From: JAADHX01 sp964569385
GTDB taxonomy: Bacteria; Actinomycetota; Acidimicrobiia; Acidimicrobiales; Poriferisodalaceae
Assembly (NCBI GenBank): GCA_964569385.1
Contig: CAZMUM010000007.1
Location: forward strand, 61,444-125,443
Reading direction: 5' to 3'
Length of the DNA stretch: 64,000 bases
The position numbers and the translations under genes are program-made. The stretch's first letter is position 1; each line of letters starts with the position of its first letter. A model generated the notes under the pieces. That model was not told where the DNA came from and searched no databases. It worked only from the letters and a program-made list of their open reading frames with translations. This document shows, piece after piece, positions 1 to 9,112 of this stretch.

Positions 1-1
1 C

Positions 2-553
2 GAGGGCGGGCTTGGCTATGTGCCCCAAGACCGCCACGAAGAGGGTTTGTTGCTCGACGCGCCATTGTGGGAGAACGCCGCCCTCGGACACCAAACATCG
101 CCGCCCTTTGCCAAGGGAATCTGGACCGACCGGGCTGGATCAAGAAGACGTACTGAGCAAATTCGTGAAGATTTCGATGTACGCACCCCGAACATAGAAG
201 TCTCGGCCAGAGCTCTATCTGGCGGCAATCAGCAGAAGCTGATCATCGGCCGCGAGTTGTTAGCCGACCCGGTTGTGTTGCTGGCTGCCCACCCGACGCG
301 TGGCATCGATGTGGGCGCCCAGGCCGACGTCTGGAACGAGATCCGTAGAGCCCGCTCCGAGGGGTTGGCCACGCTTTTGTTCTCGGCCGACCTCGAAGAG
401 CTGATCGGACTGTCGGATCGCATCGTTGTCATGTTCCACGGTCAGCTCGTTGCCACTCTCGACCCGGCCAAGATCGATGCTCGAACGTTAGGTAGTTATA
501 TGACGGGAGCCGCCCTCCAAGGCTCTGATTCGGCCAACGAGGTAGTTGCATGA
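2..553 (+). CDS. Nucleoside ABC transporter ATPase, C-terminal part (5' end outside window)
   Basis: The reading frame is already open at base 2, so only the second nucleotide-binding domain of a RbsA/YufO-like double ATPase is present (about 183 residues). Visible motifs are YVPQDRHEEG near the start, the ABC signature LSGGNQQK, and a Walker B region ending in AAHPTRGIDVGA, all typical of the sugar/nucleoside (BmpA-linked) importer class. The PTRGID form is the usual one for these second domains. It would energise uptake through the two permeases that follow. The stop overlaps the next start (ATGA), so translational coupling is likely. The substrate is inferred from the permease type and the nucleoside enzymes downstream. 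Confidence 0.9.
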   Translation, partial: EGGLGYVPQDRHEEGLLLDAPLWENAALGHQTSPPFAKGIWTDRAGSRRRTEQIREDFDVRTPNIEVSARALSGGNQQKLIIGRELLADPVVLLAAHPTRGIDVGAQADVWNEIRRARSEGLATLLFSADLEELIGLSDRIVVMFHGQLVATLDPAKIDARTLGSYMTGAALQGSDSANEVVA

Positions 554-1662
554 CCTTGTCTTGGCGACGAGTTGGCCTGGCCTTGGCGGCGCCGGGGATG
601 GCATTCGCTTTTGCAATCATCATTTCGTCGGTCGTGCTCGAGTTATCTGGAAGCAATTCCTACGTCACCTATAGAACGATGCTCGAGAACGGCAGTCGGC
701 TCGAGACCATGATCGACACCCTCAACCGAGCGACACCATTGTTCATTGCTGGTATTGCTGCGGCCATTGGCTTTCGGATGAACCTGTTCAATATTGGAAT
801 TGAGGGCCAGTACGTTTTGGCGGCCTTTGCCGCAGCAGTGGTCGGTTCGCAAATAAGCCTTCCAGGGCCGCTTCATGTTGCGGTGATCGTGGCTACGGCC
901 ATGATCGTCGGCGGCGCTTTCTCAGGGCTGGCCGCTTTGCTAAAGGTATATCGCGGCGTCAACGAGGTGATCTCCACGATCATGCTCAACTTCATCGCCA
1001 TCGGCGGGATTATCGCGGCCATTTTCCCTCTCGTCATCGACCGTAGCCCTAACGCGGCCAACAGTGCCGGTACTCCAAAGATTGCCGAATCTGGCTGGTT
1101 GCCCGACCTCAACTGGTTGGTCGAGATCTTCACCCGCGATATTGGCAAGGGCCGCGAACTTACCGGTGTGATTTTGATTGCGGTCATGGTTGGTATCGGA
1201 TTCTCGGTGTTTGTCAACAGGACCAGGTATGGATTCGACCTGCGAGCTAGCGGAATGAACCCACTGGCCGCTCGTGCTGGCGGCGTGCCGCCTGGGCGCA
1301 TGGTTCTGATCGCCATGATTTTGTCTGGTGCGGTCGCTGGCCTCATCGGAATGCCAGAAATCCTGAGTGATACACACTCCTATGACCAGGGTTTCGTCAG
1401 AGGTCTCGGTTTTGGCGGCCTGGCGGTGGCGTTGCTTGGCCGAAACTCTGCGGGCGGCATCGTGTTTGCTGCTCTTTTGTTCGGCTTCCTTGATTCGTCG
1501 TCGGCGATCTTGCAAGTGAGCGGCTCGGCCTCAGCGTCGATAGTGGTCATCATGCAGGCCACTGTTCTTTTGGCCGCGGTGGTGGCCTATGAGGTTGTCA
1601 ACCGGTACCGACAACGCGACGAGATTCAGCGAGCTTCGACCGAGATGGAGTCGACATCATGA
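550..1662 (+). CDS. BmpA-type nucleoside ABC transporter permease 1 (YufP-like)
   Basis: A 370-residue polytopic membrane protein with about 8-10 hydrophobic segments. The stretch RMNLFNIGIEGQYVLAAF and the later GRNSAGGIVFAALLFG loop are hallmarks of the BPD_transp_2 permease family that pairs with BmpA/Med lipoprotein receptors for nucleosides. It overlaps the upstream ATPase and the downstream permease by 4 bases each (ATGA), giving a tight ATPase-permease-permease operon. It should form half of the membrane channel. No substrate-binding lipoprotein is in view; it presumably lies upstream of the window. Confidence 0.9.
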   Translation: MTLSWRRVGLALAAPGMAFAFAIIISSVVLELSGSNSYVTYRTMLENGSRLETMIDTLNRATPLFIAGIAAAIGFRMNLFNIGIEGQYVLAAFAAAVVGSQISLPGPLHVAVIVATAMIVGGAFSGLAALLKVYRGVNEVISTIMLNFIAIGGIIAAIFPLVIDRSPNAANSAGTPKIAESGWLPDLNWLVEIFTRDIGKGRELTGVILIAVMVGIGFSVFVNRTRYGFDLRASGMNPLAARAGGVPPGRMVLIAMILSGAVAGLIGMPEILSDTHSYDQGFVRGLGFGGLAVALLGRNSAGGIVFAALLFGFLDSSSAILQVSGSASASIVVIMQATVLLAAVVAYEVVNRYRQRDEIQRASTEMESTS

Positions 1663-2954
1663 GCGCGGTCACCGTAGATCCGTCAACCCCGCAGACACTC
1701 TCGGAGCGGTACCTGGCAGTACCGGCAGCGTTTCGCTGGATGGGTGTTGCGGCGCTCGGCATTCTGGTAATCACTATCGTTCAATCGTTCTCAGGCACAT
1801 CGCTTCTCACCGACTCCAACACAACGGGCACCATGCTTCGCTGGTCGGTCCCGTTGTTGTTGGCTGGTTTGGGAGGATTGTTCGCAGAACGAGTCGGTAT
1901 TGTGAACATCGGCCTCGAAGGCATGATGGTCCTCGGCACCTGGTGTGGTGCATGGGGCGCGTTCAACTATGGACCCTGGTGGGGCCTTATTGCTGGAGCG
2001 GCCGGCGGAGCACTTGGCGGTTTGTTACATGCAGTGGCCACTATCAACTTTGGTGTCGACCACATCGTGTCCGGCGTGGCCATCAATATTCTTGGTCCTG
2101 GCCTCACCCGGTACCTATCCGAACGAGTTTTCGTCAACTATGAAGGCGGTTCGCAGACCCAGTCGCCTCGTGTCGACGGCCTCGGCAACATCACAGTCCC
2201 GTTCTTCGCCGGAGGCAAGATCGGGGGCTGGAAGTCGCCAGACATGCTTGGCTGGATCGACGACAAAGAGTGGTTCTGGATCTCCGACATGGCGGGCGTG
2301 ACGCGCGGGCTGTTGTTCAACATCGCTTACTTCACGATTGTTGCTCTGGCTCTGGCGATGATTGGCTCGTGGGTCATTTGGAAAACTGCGCTTGGCCTGC
2401 GTATGCGGTCTTCAGGCGAGAATCCATCTGCGGGAGAGAGTCTTGGCGTCAATATCTACTTGTACCGCTACATCGGCGTGATGATCTCCGGCGCTCTCGC
2501 CGGAATGGCCGGCGCGTTCATCGTTCTCGAGCTCACCGGCCTATACCGCGGCGGCCAGACCCAGGGGCGCGGCTTCATTGCGCTGGCTGCGCTCATCTTT
2601 GGTAACTACAAGGTCAGCGGCATCATCATCGGTGCGTCGCTCTTTGCCTATCCGCTCGGACTGTCATTCGCTGACTTCGATGGCAGTGCCACTCGCGCCC
2701 TGCTGCTCGTCATCACGGTGGCCCTGATCGGCGTAACGGTCTGGGCCGTCCGCAAGGAGAAGTGGGTCGATGCGATCATTGGTGGAGGTATCGCAATAGC
2801 GGTGCTGATTTGGTATCTGACTACCGATGCCGCGCCCGACTGGCTACCGAACACCATGCCGTACGCGCTCGTGTTGCTTGTTCTGATCTTTAACGTCCAG
2901 AAGTTGCGAGTGCCACAAGCCGTCGGCGCTCCCTTCAGACGCGGCGATCATTAG
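1659..2954 (+). CDS. BmpA-type nucleoside ABC transporter permease 2 (YufQ-like)
   Basis: A 431-residue membrane protein. VGIVNIGLEGMMVLGTW and the coupling-helix region around RSSGENPSAGESLGVN identify the second permease of the nucleoside importer family. It is longer than the usual 300-320 residues: there is a polar insertion around residues 165-205 and an additional hydrophobic C-terminal part, roughly residues 345-420. It overlaps permease 1 by ATGA, and nucleoside hydrolase starts 2 bases after its stop, so import and cleavage are probably co-expressed. Family assignment is secure; the exact ligand is not visible. Confidence 0.88.
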   Translation: MSAVTVDPSTPQTLSERYLAVPAAFRWMGVAALGILVITIVQSFSGTSLLTDSNTTGTMLRWSVPLLLAGLGGLFAERVGIVNIGLEGMMVLGTWCGAWGAFNYGPWWGLIAGAAGGALGGLLHAVATINFGVDHIVSGVAINILGPGLTRYLSERVFVNYEGGSQTQSPRVDGLGNITVPFFAGGKIGGWKSPDMLGWIDDKEWFWISDMAGVTRGLLFNIAYFTIVALALAMIGSWVIWKTALGLRMRSSGENPSAGESLGVNIYLYRYIGVMISGALAGMAGAFIVLELTGLYRGGQTQGRGFIALAALIFGNYKVSGIIIGASLFAYPLGLSFADFDGSATRALLLVITVALIGVTVWAVRKEKWVDAIIGGGIAIAVLIWYLTTDAAPDWLPNTMPYALVLLVLIFNVQKLRVPQAVGAPFRRGDH

Positions 2955-2956
2955 GT

Positions 2957-4000
2957 ATGGCATCTGGCGAAGCTGTTCCAGCTAGGCCCCAACTGGTCCT
3001 AGTCGTCGATACCGGCACCGACGACGCTGGGGCCCTCATTTGGGCAGCAACTGACCCTCGGGTGGATCTTGTCGCAGTGCTTGTCGACTGGGGAAATGTC
3101 GGCGTCGAGCTGACCACCGTGAACACGCTCGCGGTGTTGCATGCCGCGGCCGCCAACGATGTACCCGTGTTCAAGGGCGCAGGCAAGGAAGCTGCGGGCG
3201 CCAACCCGGCCAAGTTCGATGCCAGCGTCGTCATGGGCGCCGACGGCCTCAACGGTGTGGTGCTCAATGCTCCCGATCGGGGGGTCGAGGCCGAATCAGC
3301 GGCGAGTGCGCTGGTGCGGCTGGCATCGGAACGTCCGGGCGAACTCACCCTCGTTTCTGTCAGTCCGTTCACGCCCGTAGCGGCAGCTCTCGAACTCGAT
3401 CCAGGCCTAGGTTCGAAACTGTTCGACGTTGTCGTCATGGGTGGCGCCATCGAATGCGGTGGAAACCTCACCGCGGTTGCCGAAGCCAACGTCGGCAACG
3501 ATCCGGCCGCGGCTGCAAAGATGGTGGAGGCCTTCGGCAAACCCGGAGCGTTGGCCAGCGGTCGAACCCCGAAACTCGTTCCGCTCGACGCGACCCACGT
3601 CGGCACAATCGGCGAACGCGAGATGACTCTTGCAGCAGCGTCGAGTCTTGTCGGCAGCGACGCTCTACACGAAATCTGGCGTGCATCGTGGGAGTTTGCC
3701 TCGCTAGAACCAGGCGACGGTTTACCAGTACACGATTTGCTCGCAGCCGTCTGCGCCGTCGATCCAGATGTTTGTGAATGGCAAACAATGCCCCTCGAGG
3801 TCGACAACTCCGGTGGTCCGGCCTGGGGTATGACAGTTGGAGATAGACGGTTGGACATGATCGAAGCATCGGGCCTGCCTGCCGACGATCTGGCTCGCAT
3901 CGTCGAGATGATTCAGTTTGCCGAGCCGCGCTGGCAAGTTGCTATGGGAGCCGATGTGCCTCGCTTCAGAGGCTTCCTCGACGCTTGGCTCGAAGGCTGA
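2957..4000 (+). CDS. Nucleoside hydrolase (IU_nuc_hydro family)
   Basis: A 347-residue cytosolic enzyme expected to split ribonucleosides into base and ribose. The N-terminal VVDTGTDDAGALIWA corresponds to the calcium-binding DxDxxxDDxxAL signature of the family. The middle VVMGGAIECGGNLTAVAEANVGNDPAAA corresponds to the conserved MGG...EfN...DPeAA active-site segment, with N replacing the more usual residues around it. It lies directly behind the transporter (2-base gap) and 6 bases before an adenosine deaminase, which supports a role in salvage of imported nucleosides. Base specificity cannot be read from the sequence. Confidence 0.85.
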   Translation: MASGEAVPARPQLVLVVDTGTDDAGALIWAATDPRVDLVAVLVDWGNVGVELTTVNTLAVLHAAAANDVPVFKGAGKEAAGANPAKFDASVVMGADGLNGVVLNAPDRGVEAESAASALVRLASERPGELTLVSVSPFTPVAAALELDPGLGSKLFDVVVMGGAIECGGNLTAVAEANVGNDPAAAAKMVEAFGKPGALASGRTPKLVPLDATHVGTIGEREMTLAAASSLVGSDALHEIWRASWEFASLEPGDGLPVHDLLAAVCAVDPDVCEWQTMPLEVDNSGGPAWGMTVGDRRLDMIEASGLPADDLARIVEMIQFAEPRWQVAMGADVPRFRGFLDAWLEG

Positions 4001-4006
4001 ATCGAA

Positions 4007-5080
4007 ATGGCTGAGTTGTCGCTCGCCGATGTTGCGGCGTTACCAAAGTCGCTACTTCACGATCACCTCGATGGTGGCCTACGCCCAGCGACAATTCTCG
4101 AGTTGGCCAACGAGATTGGGCACGAGCTCCCGAGCACAGACATCGACGAGCTTGCCGCGTGGTTTGTCCGGGGGGCGGACACCAAGGATCTGGTCAAATA
4201 TCTGGCGACCTTCGAACACACCGTCGCGGTTATGCAAACACCGGACAACCTGCATCGTGTGGCCCGAGAAGCCGCTGTCGACCTAGCCGCCGATGGTGTC
4301 GTCTATGCCGAAGTCCGATTCGCCCCCGAGAATCATCAGCTGAATGGTCTGACGCTCGACGAGATCATGGAAGCGGTTCAGGACGGCTTTCGTGCCGGGA
4401 TGGTCGACGCCGCGGCCGCCGGTTCGCCGATTGTTGTTAACACCATCGTGTGCGCTATGCGCCAAGCCGACCGTTCCGTCGAGATGGCGAGACTGGCAGT
4501 CGATTGGTCTGAGCGCGATGGCCGCGTTGTGGCCTTCGATCTGGCCGGACCAGAGACAGGGTTTCCACCAACTGATCATCTGGAAGCGCTCGACCTCGTT
4601 CGGCGATCGCAATTGCATCTGACTCTTCATGCCAGCGAACCGCCTGGGCTCGAACTCATCAGCCAGGCGCTCTCGTGTGGGGCCGAACGTGTCGGTCATG
4701 GTGTGCGATTGCGAGAGGACATCGAGACCATCGATGGTGAGATGAAGCTTGGGCGTCTGGCTCGTTACGTTCTCGAACGGCAGATTCCCCTCGAAATGGC
4801 GCCGAGTTGTCACGTGCATGTTGGGGCGGTTCCTTCGTTTGAAGAACATCCGCTCGTTCCGTTTCACCGGCACGGATTCGTGGTCACCGTCAACACCGAC
4901 AACCGACTGATGAGCGGCGTGTCCGTCTCGAGTGAAACTCACAAGCTGGCGACAACGTTCGACCTCACTCGCCAAGAGATCTGCGACCTCGCTGTCGCTG
5001 GTGTGGAGTCATCGTTTGGCGAGTGGTCGGAGCGACGCCGACTTGTCGACGAGGTCATCAAACCGGCGTACGCATCGTGA
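4007..5080 (+). CDS. Adenosine deaminase-like protein, copy 1 (divergent active site)
   Basis: A 357-residue TIM-barrel metallo-deaminase. The first zinc motif LHDHLDGG is at residues 17-24, the third-ligand motif GHGVR is present, and NTDNRLMS holds the metal/catalytic Asp. Two usually conserved spots differ from copy 2 at 8042: the HAGEA motif reads HASEP (the catalytic Glu is kept), and the CPTSNVHTG loop reads APSCHVHVG. The protein is therefore probably a functional deaminase of an adenosine-like nucleoside, but its substrate may have shifted. It sits between nucleoside hydrolase and an amidohydrolase whose GTG start overlaps its stop (GTGA). Confidence 0.85.
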   Translation: MAELSLADVAALPKSLLHDHLDGGLRPATILELANEIGHELPSTDIDELAAWFVRGADTKDLVKYLATFEHTVAVMQTPDNLHRVAREAAVDLAADGVVYAEVRFAPENHQLNGLTLDEIMEAVQDGFRAGMVDAAAAGSPIVVNTIVCAMRQADRSVEMARLAVDWSERDGRVVAFDLAGPETGFPPTDHLEALDLVRRSQLHLTLHASEPPGLELISQALSCGAERVGHGVRLREDIETIDGEMKLGRLARYVLERQIPLEMAPSCHVHVGAVPSFEEHPLVPFHRHGFVVTVNTDNRLMSGVSVSSETHKLATTFDLTRQEICDLAVAGVESSFGEWSERRRLVDEVIKPAYAS

Positions 5081-6354
5081 GCGAGTTTCGAATTGATGCC
5101 GACTGGGTGCTCGCGGCCCACGGCCCAATCGCAGACGCTTCGGTTGTAGTAGCCAACGGCGAAATCACCTGGGTCGGTCTGACAAGAGATGCACCGGCGG
5201 CAGAAAGCACCGAAGGCGTCCGTGGCGTTCTGGCACCGGGACTGATCGATGCGCACACTCACCTTGGTCTGTCGTGGGCCAGGGCTCTTGGCCCGATTGA
5301 GGGCCACCCCGTCTACGACTTGTTTTGGCCGCTCGAACGATCGCTGACCCCCGACCTCGTCGATGCGTTCGCTGCGGTGTCAGCGGCCGAGGCTTTGCTG
5401 TCGGGCACAACCTGTGTGGCTGATCACTACTTCTTCGCCGAAGCATCGATGGCAGCAACAACGCGACTTGGGATTCGCTCAGTCGTCGGAGAGACCATCG
5501 TTGTCACCGAGGCCCCGCATAGTGGTCCGGAGTCGATGCCGAATGCGCTGGCGGTTGCAGAGCGTTTGGTCGGCATCGACCTCGTTCACCCAGTGCTCGC
5601 GCCACACGCCCTCGACACCGTGGGCGACGACGTAATGCGCGAGATCGTCGCCGAAGCCGAACGACTTGACGTTCCTGTGCATCTGCACGTCGCTCAATCT
5701 GAGCGCGAGATCACAACGCTGATGGGCCGGAGTGGGGTTGGCCCGGTCGAACGGCTTCACGATCTAGGACTTTTCGAGCGCCGAGTTATTGCTGCTCACT
5801 GTATGTACGCCTCAACTGCGGGGTTGTCTCTACTCGCAGCGGCCGACACCGTCACCGCTATCTACTGCCCCACAGTGCACGCTCATCTCGGGCGTACTCT
5901 GCGGGCCGCTGAGTTACGAGCCGCGGGAGGACACGTCGGGTTAGGTTCCGACGCCGTACCAATGCAGCGCCGCGACCTTGGTTCCGAAGTACGCGCCGCG
6001 TCTGCGTTGCAGGCGGTATTGATGGAAGATGCTGAAGCGCTTCCTTTGGCGGCCGCCATGGACATGGCTACGACCGTCAATGCAGAAGCGGTGGGCCTTG
6101 GCGGAGTGATCGGAGCCATCGAAGTTGGTTTCCGAGCCGATCTGGTGGCTCATCGAACCGACCGAGCGGTATCTGCCCCCTTCGCCGACCCGGCTGCACT
6201 CGTGGCTATGTCGGGGCCTGATCTTGTTGACAAGGTTTGGGTTGATGGGCGTCTTGTTGTGGCCGACGGCGAGCTTGTTAGGGCCGACCAGCGCGCCGTT
6301 GCCGCGACAGCGAACGCGGCCCGCGCCGAGCTATTCGAGCGGGCCGGACGTTAG
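5077..6354 (+). CDS. Amidohydrolase / deaminase (MTA/SAH deaminase or guanine deaminase-like)
   Basis: A 425-residue member of the amidohydrolase superfamily. The first metal site HTHLG follows GLIDA, HLHVAQSE and AAHCMYAS give further ligands, and GSDAVP provides the catalytic Asp. This pattern is shared by the TrzA/AtzA/MtaD group that removes amino groups from purine or triazine rings. GTG at 5077 is chosen because it overlaps the upstream stop (GTGA) and is followed directly by conserved sequence; an in-frame extension to 5023 would lie inside the upstream gene. Its stop overlaps the stop of the opposite-strand PhyH gene. Which base or nucleoside it deaminates is not determined. Confidence 0.8.
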   Translation: MSEFRIDADWVLAAHGPIADASVVVANGEITWVGLTRDAPAAESTEGVRGVLAPGLIDAHTHLGLSWARALGPIEGHPVYDLFWPLERSLTPDLVDAFAAVSAAEALLSGTTCVADHYFFAEASMAATTRLGIRSVVGETIVVTEAPHSGPESMPNALAVAERLVGIDLVHPVLAPHALDTVGDDVMREIVAEAERLDVPVHLHVAQSEREITTLMGRSGVGPVERLHDLGLFERRVIAAHCMYASTAGLSLLAAADTVTAIYCPTVHAHLGRTLRAAELRAAGGHVGLGSDAVPMQRRDLGSEVRAASALQAVLMEDAEALPLAAAMDMATTVNAEAVGLGGVIGAIEVGFRADLVAHRTDRAVSAPFADPAALVAMSGPDLVDKVWVDGRLVVADGELVRADQRAVAATANAARAELFERAGR

Positions 6355-7190
6355 AACCCGCGGAACGGTAGATCGTCTGGCCTAGTGAGCCAGTTGTCGT
6401 CTGGCCAGTCAGCGGTTGGGTCGATCACGTGGAGTGTGAATGCGTGGCGGCTCTTGTCGCTGCGGTTGGTGTCGCTGCGGTGGGGCAACATGCCATCGAG
6501 CACAACAACGGTGCCTGTCGGCACCTCAAGCGGCACGAGGTCTTCGGCTGCTGGTTGTGGGCCCCACTGTTCGAGTTGCGTGGTGTTTTCGCTCGTCCGC
6601 CGAAACCGACTGTTCTGGGCGTGCCGACGGTGACCACCAGGCTCTGCCCACAGACAACCATTGTCGAGGGTGGCGTCTTCTAGAGCCACCCAGAAGCCCA
6701 GCGTGCGCATGGGTTCGGTCCACAGGAAGGCATGATCGTTGTGAAGCACCACCTCGCCACCAATGCCTGGCTGTTTGTAGATGTACATGGCTTGAGTGAG
6801 GAGTGCATCTGCATAACTGAGGTCGGTGGCCAGATCGCCAAGTCCGGTGCGTCTGGTGAAGTCGTCATAGGTTGGATCGATGTCATGCATGGCATGACCA
6901 AACTTGTTGACGGCCAGCTCTTTGGGTCGGTTTAGCGAGCCATCGGAGTTGACTGCTTCGGCTTCCCAGAAGAACTTCATCGACGAGGCCGATTCGAGGA
7001 AGTACGAGTCGCGGATATTGGCATCGTCCTCGTTTGTCGAAAACACCGCCGCGACATCGGCGGGATCGAGGGCGTCAAGCATCTCCGCAGTGCAAGCCCG
7101 AACCCCCGCACATTTCTCGGCCGAGATCATCTCGGGAATGACAATGAACCCGTCTCGTTCGAACCCTTCAACCTGTTTAGCACTCAGCAT
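6351..7190 (-). CDS. Phytanoyl-CoA dioxygenase (PhyH) family protein
   Basis: A 279-residue Fe(II)/2-oxoglutarate dioxygenase. The metal triad is visible as H150-x-D152 in VLHNDHAF and the distal H237 in LPHRSDTNRS, whose following Arg would bind 2-oxoglutarate. The family hydroxylates very different substrates, so none can be named. It interrupts a run of nucleoside genes, is read in the opposite direction, and its 3' end overlaps the amidohydrolase stop by a few bases. A palindromic repeat lies between it and the upstream upp gene (same strand), which probably ends the upp transcript. Confidence 0.85.
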   Translation of the reverse strand: MLSAKQVEGFERDGFIVIPEMISAEKCAGVRACTAEMLDALDPADVAAVFSTNEDDANIRDSYFLESASSMKFFWEAEAVNSDGSLNRPKELAVNKFGHAMHDIDPTYDDFTRRTGLGDLATDLSYADALLTQAMYIYKQPGIGGEVVLHNDHAFLWTEPMRTLGFWVALEDATLDNGCLWAEPGGHRRHAQNSRFRRTSENTTQLEQWGPQPAAEDLVPLEVPTGTVVVLDGMLPHRSDTNRSDKSRHAFTLHVIDPTADWPDDNWLTRPDDLPFRGF

Positions 7191-7277
7191 GCCCCCAACC
7201 TAGATACCTCTCCTGTCATCGGCAAGTGGCGCTAGGCGACCAGATCCCGGTGCCGGGTAGGTCCCGAGACCACTACT

Positions 7278-7328
7278 GACACCGGGGATGGGCTGCCGGC
7301 GGACCTTTCCCGGTGACGGGCAGGTCTC
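7278..7328. repeat. Dispersed palindromic repeat, family 1, copy 1
   Basis: About 50 bases closely match the copy at 20632-20682. The core is an inverted repeat, CACCGGGGA facing TTTCCCGGTG, followed by a GGCAGGTCTC flank; further half-matching sequence (CCCGGTGCCGGG, 7246-7257) lies just upstream. It fills the gap between upp (ends 7351) and phyH (starts 7190), both read on the reverse strand, so a terminator or REP-like role is plausible. Confidence 0.65.
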
Positions 7329-7350
7329 GTGGTGATCGAAACTCGGGCGA

Positions 7351-7992
7351 CTACTTGGTGCCGTAGATGCGGTCGCCGGCGTCGCCTAAGCCTGGAACTA
7401 TGTAGCCCACGTCGTTTAGGTGGTCGTCGATGGCGGTGGTGATGATCGGAATGGTCGGGTGCGCCTCTTGTAGGGCCTTCACTCCTTCGGGCGCTGCGAG
7501 CAGGCACACGAAACGGATTGAGCGCGGCTTTTCAGCGGCGATCTTGTTTAGAGCGGCTATGGCCGAGTTACCCGTAGCCAGCATCGGGTCGGCCACTATG
7601 ACATCGCGATCGCCCAGGTTCTTCGGCACCTTGAAGTAGTACTCGATGGCCTCAAGGGTGTCGTGGTCTCGGTACATCCCGACATGGCCAACACGAGCCG
7701 AAGGAACGGCTTGCAGCATCCCATCTACAAGACCGTTGCCAGCACGAAGAATCGAGATGAAGCACAACTTCTTGCCATCGATCGTTGGCGCCATCATCTG
7801 GGTCATCGGGGTTTCGATCTCGACGGTCGTAACCGGGAGATCCTTCGTGACCTCATAGGCCAGATAGACACCAATCTCGTTCAACAACGAACGAAACTTG
7901 GCAGTGCTTGTGTCCTTCTTGCGCATCACCGTCAACTTGTGCTGAATCAGCGGATGACTAACAACGGTCACTAGGGCTGGTGAAGTTGACAT
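7351..7992 (-). CDS. upp: Uracil phosphoribosyltransferase
   Basis: A 213-residue enzyme converting uracil and PRPP to UMP. The PRPP-binding motif is seen as VIVADPMLATGNSAIAAL, with the flexible ILRAGNGLVDGM region before it and the uracil-binding GDAGDRIYGT at the C-terminus; the length is normal for Upp. It diverges from adenosine deaminase copy 2 with about 50 bases between the starts, so the two genes share a short promoter region. The pathway link is clear: uracil released by the pseudouridine glycosidase or nucleoside hydrolase can be reused through this enzyme. Confidence 0.95.
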   Translation of the reverse strand: MSTSPALVTVVSHPLIQHKLTVMRKKDTSTAKFRSLLNEIGVYLAYEVTKDLPVTTVEIETPMTQMMAPTIDGKKLCFISILRAGNGLVDGMLQAVPSARVGHVGMYRDHDTLEAIEYYFKVPKNLGDRDVIVADPMLATGNSAIAALNKIAAEKPRSIRFVCLLAAPEGVKALQEAHPTIPIITTAIDDHLNDVGYIVPGLGDAGDRIYGTK

Positions 7993-8041
7993 GTGCCGAT
8001 GTTCTCACAGGTTTGGGCCAATCGACGGGTTAACGTGTTGT

Positions 8042-9112
8042 ATGTCGCTGACAGAAGACTTTGTACGGTCGCTCCCCAAGGTGTTGCTGCACGACCACCT
8101 CGATGGCGGAGTCCGACCCCAGACCATGATCGAGCTCGCCGCCGAGACTGGCTACGACCGCTTGCCAACCACCGACCCTGACGATCTAGCGGCTTGGGTG
8201 CAGCGTGGAGCGAATCGTCTCGATCTGGTTCTTTACCTCGACACCTTTGCCCACACGGTTGGTGTCATGCAGGCACCAGAAGCGATCGAGCGGATCGCGT
8301 ACGAGTGCGGCATCGACCTTGCCGAAGATGGCGTCGTGTATGGCGAAGTTCGTTTCGCGCCCGAGTTGCACACCGAGAATGGCATGACTCTCGACGAAGT
8401 TGTGGTGGCGGTGCGCCGGGGTTTCGAAACCGCTACGGCCGAGACCGGGATCATTCTCGGCATTCTTGTCACGGCTATGCGCCATCAAGCCCGTTCATTG
8501 GAGATCGCTCAGCTTGCAGTCAGGCATCGCGACCTAGGTGTGGTCGGGTTCGACATTGCTGGTGCCGAGGCAGGAAATCCACCAACTCGCCACCTCGACG
8601 CGTTCCAGTACATCCAACGAGAGAACTTCCACTTCACCATCCACGCAGGCGAGGCCTTTGGTCCGAAATCAATCTGGGAAGCGATCCAGTACTGCGGCGC
8701 CGAACGACTCGGTCATGGTGTGCGCATTATGGACGACATCCAGGTCCTGCCCGACGGCGAAATCAGGCTCGGTCGCTTGGCTGCCTATATTCGCGACGAC
8801 CGAATTCCGCTCGAGATCTGCCCGACATCGAACGTGCACACCGGCGCGGCTAACAGTTTTGCCGAGCATCCCATCGATCTGCTTAAGCGCCTGAAGTATC
8901 GCGTTACGCTCAACACCGACAATCGGCTCATGAGCAACGTGACTATGACGTCGGAAATGATGGCCCTGATTCAGGCTTTCGACTACGACATCGATGACCT
9001 CCAGTGGCTTACCGTCAACGGGATGAAGTCGAGTTTCTGGCCGTTCGACGACCGGCTTCGTCTCATCAACGAGGTCATCAAGCCTGGCTACGCGGCTGCT
9101 CGCGCCAAATGA
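8042..9112 (+). CDS. Adenosine deaminase, copy 2
   Basis: A 356-residue TIM-barrel deaminase converting adenosine or deoxyadenosine to inosine. All signature motifs are intact: LHDHLDGG at residues 16-23, HAGEA with the catalytic Glu, GHGVR, CPTSNVHTG and NTDNRLMS. ATG 8042 is chosen because homology begins there; an upstream in-frame start at 7991 would overlap the upp start. It is a clear paralogue of the gene at 4007. Its stop overlaps the following kinase start (ATGA), making an operon with the pseudouridine genes. Confidence 0.93.
   Translation: MSLTEDFVRSLPKVLLHDHLDGGVRPQTMIELAAETGYDRLPTTDPDDLAAWVQRGANRLDLVLYLDTFAHTVGVMQAPEAIERIAYECGIDLAEDGVVYGEVRFAPELHTENGMTLDEVVVAVRRGFETATAETGIILGILVTAMRHQARSLEIAQLAVRHRDLGVVGFDIAGAEAGNPPTRHLDAFQYIQRENFHFTIHAGEAFGPKSIWEAIQYCGAERLGHGVRIMDDIQVLPDGEIRLGRLAAYIRDDRIPLEICPTSNVHTGAANSFAEHPIDLLKRLKYRVTLNTDNRLMSNVTMTSEMMALIQAFDYDIDDLQWLTVNGMKSSFWPFDDRLRLINEVIKPGYAAARAK

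Noticed and set aside
2935..3900. A 321-codon open frame on the reverse strand opposite nucleoside hydrolase
   Set aside because: Ser/Ala/Pro-rich shadow frame typical of G+C-rich coding DNA; the forward strand encodes a clear enzyme with motifs and operon spacing.
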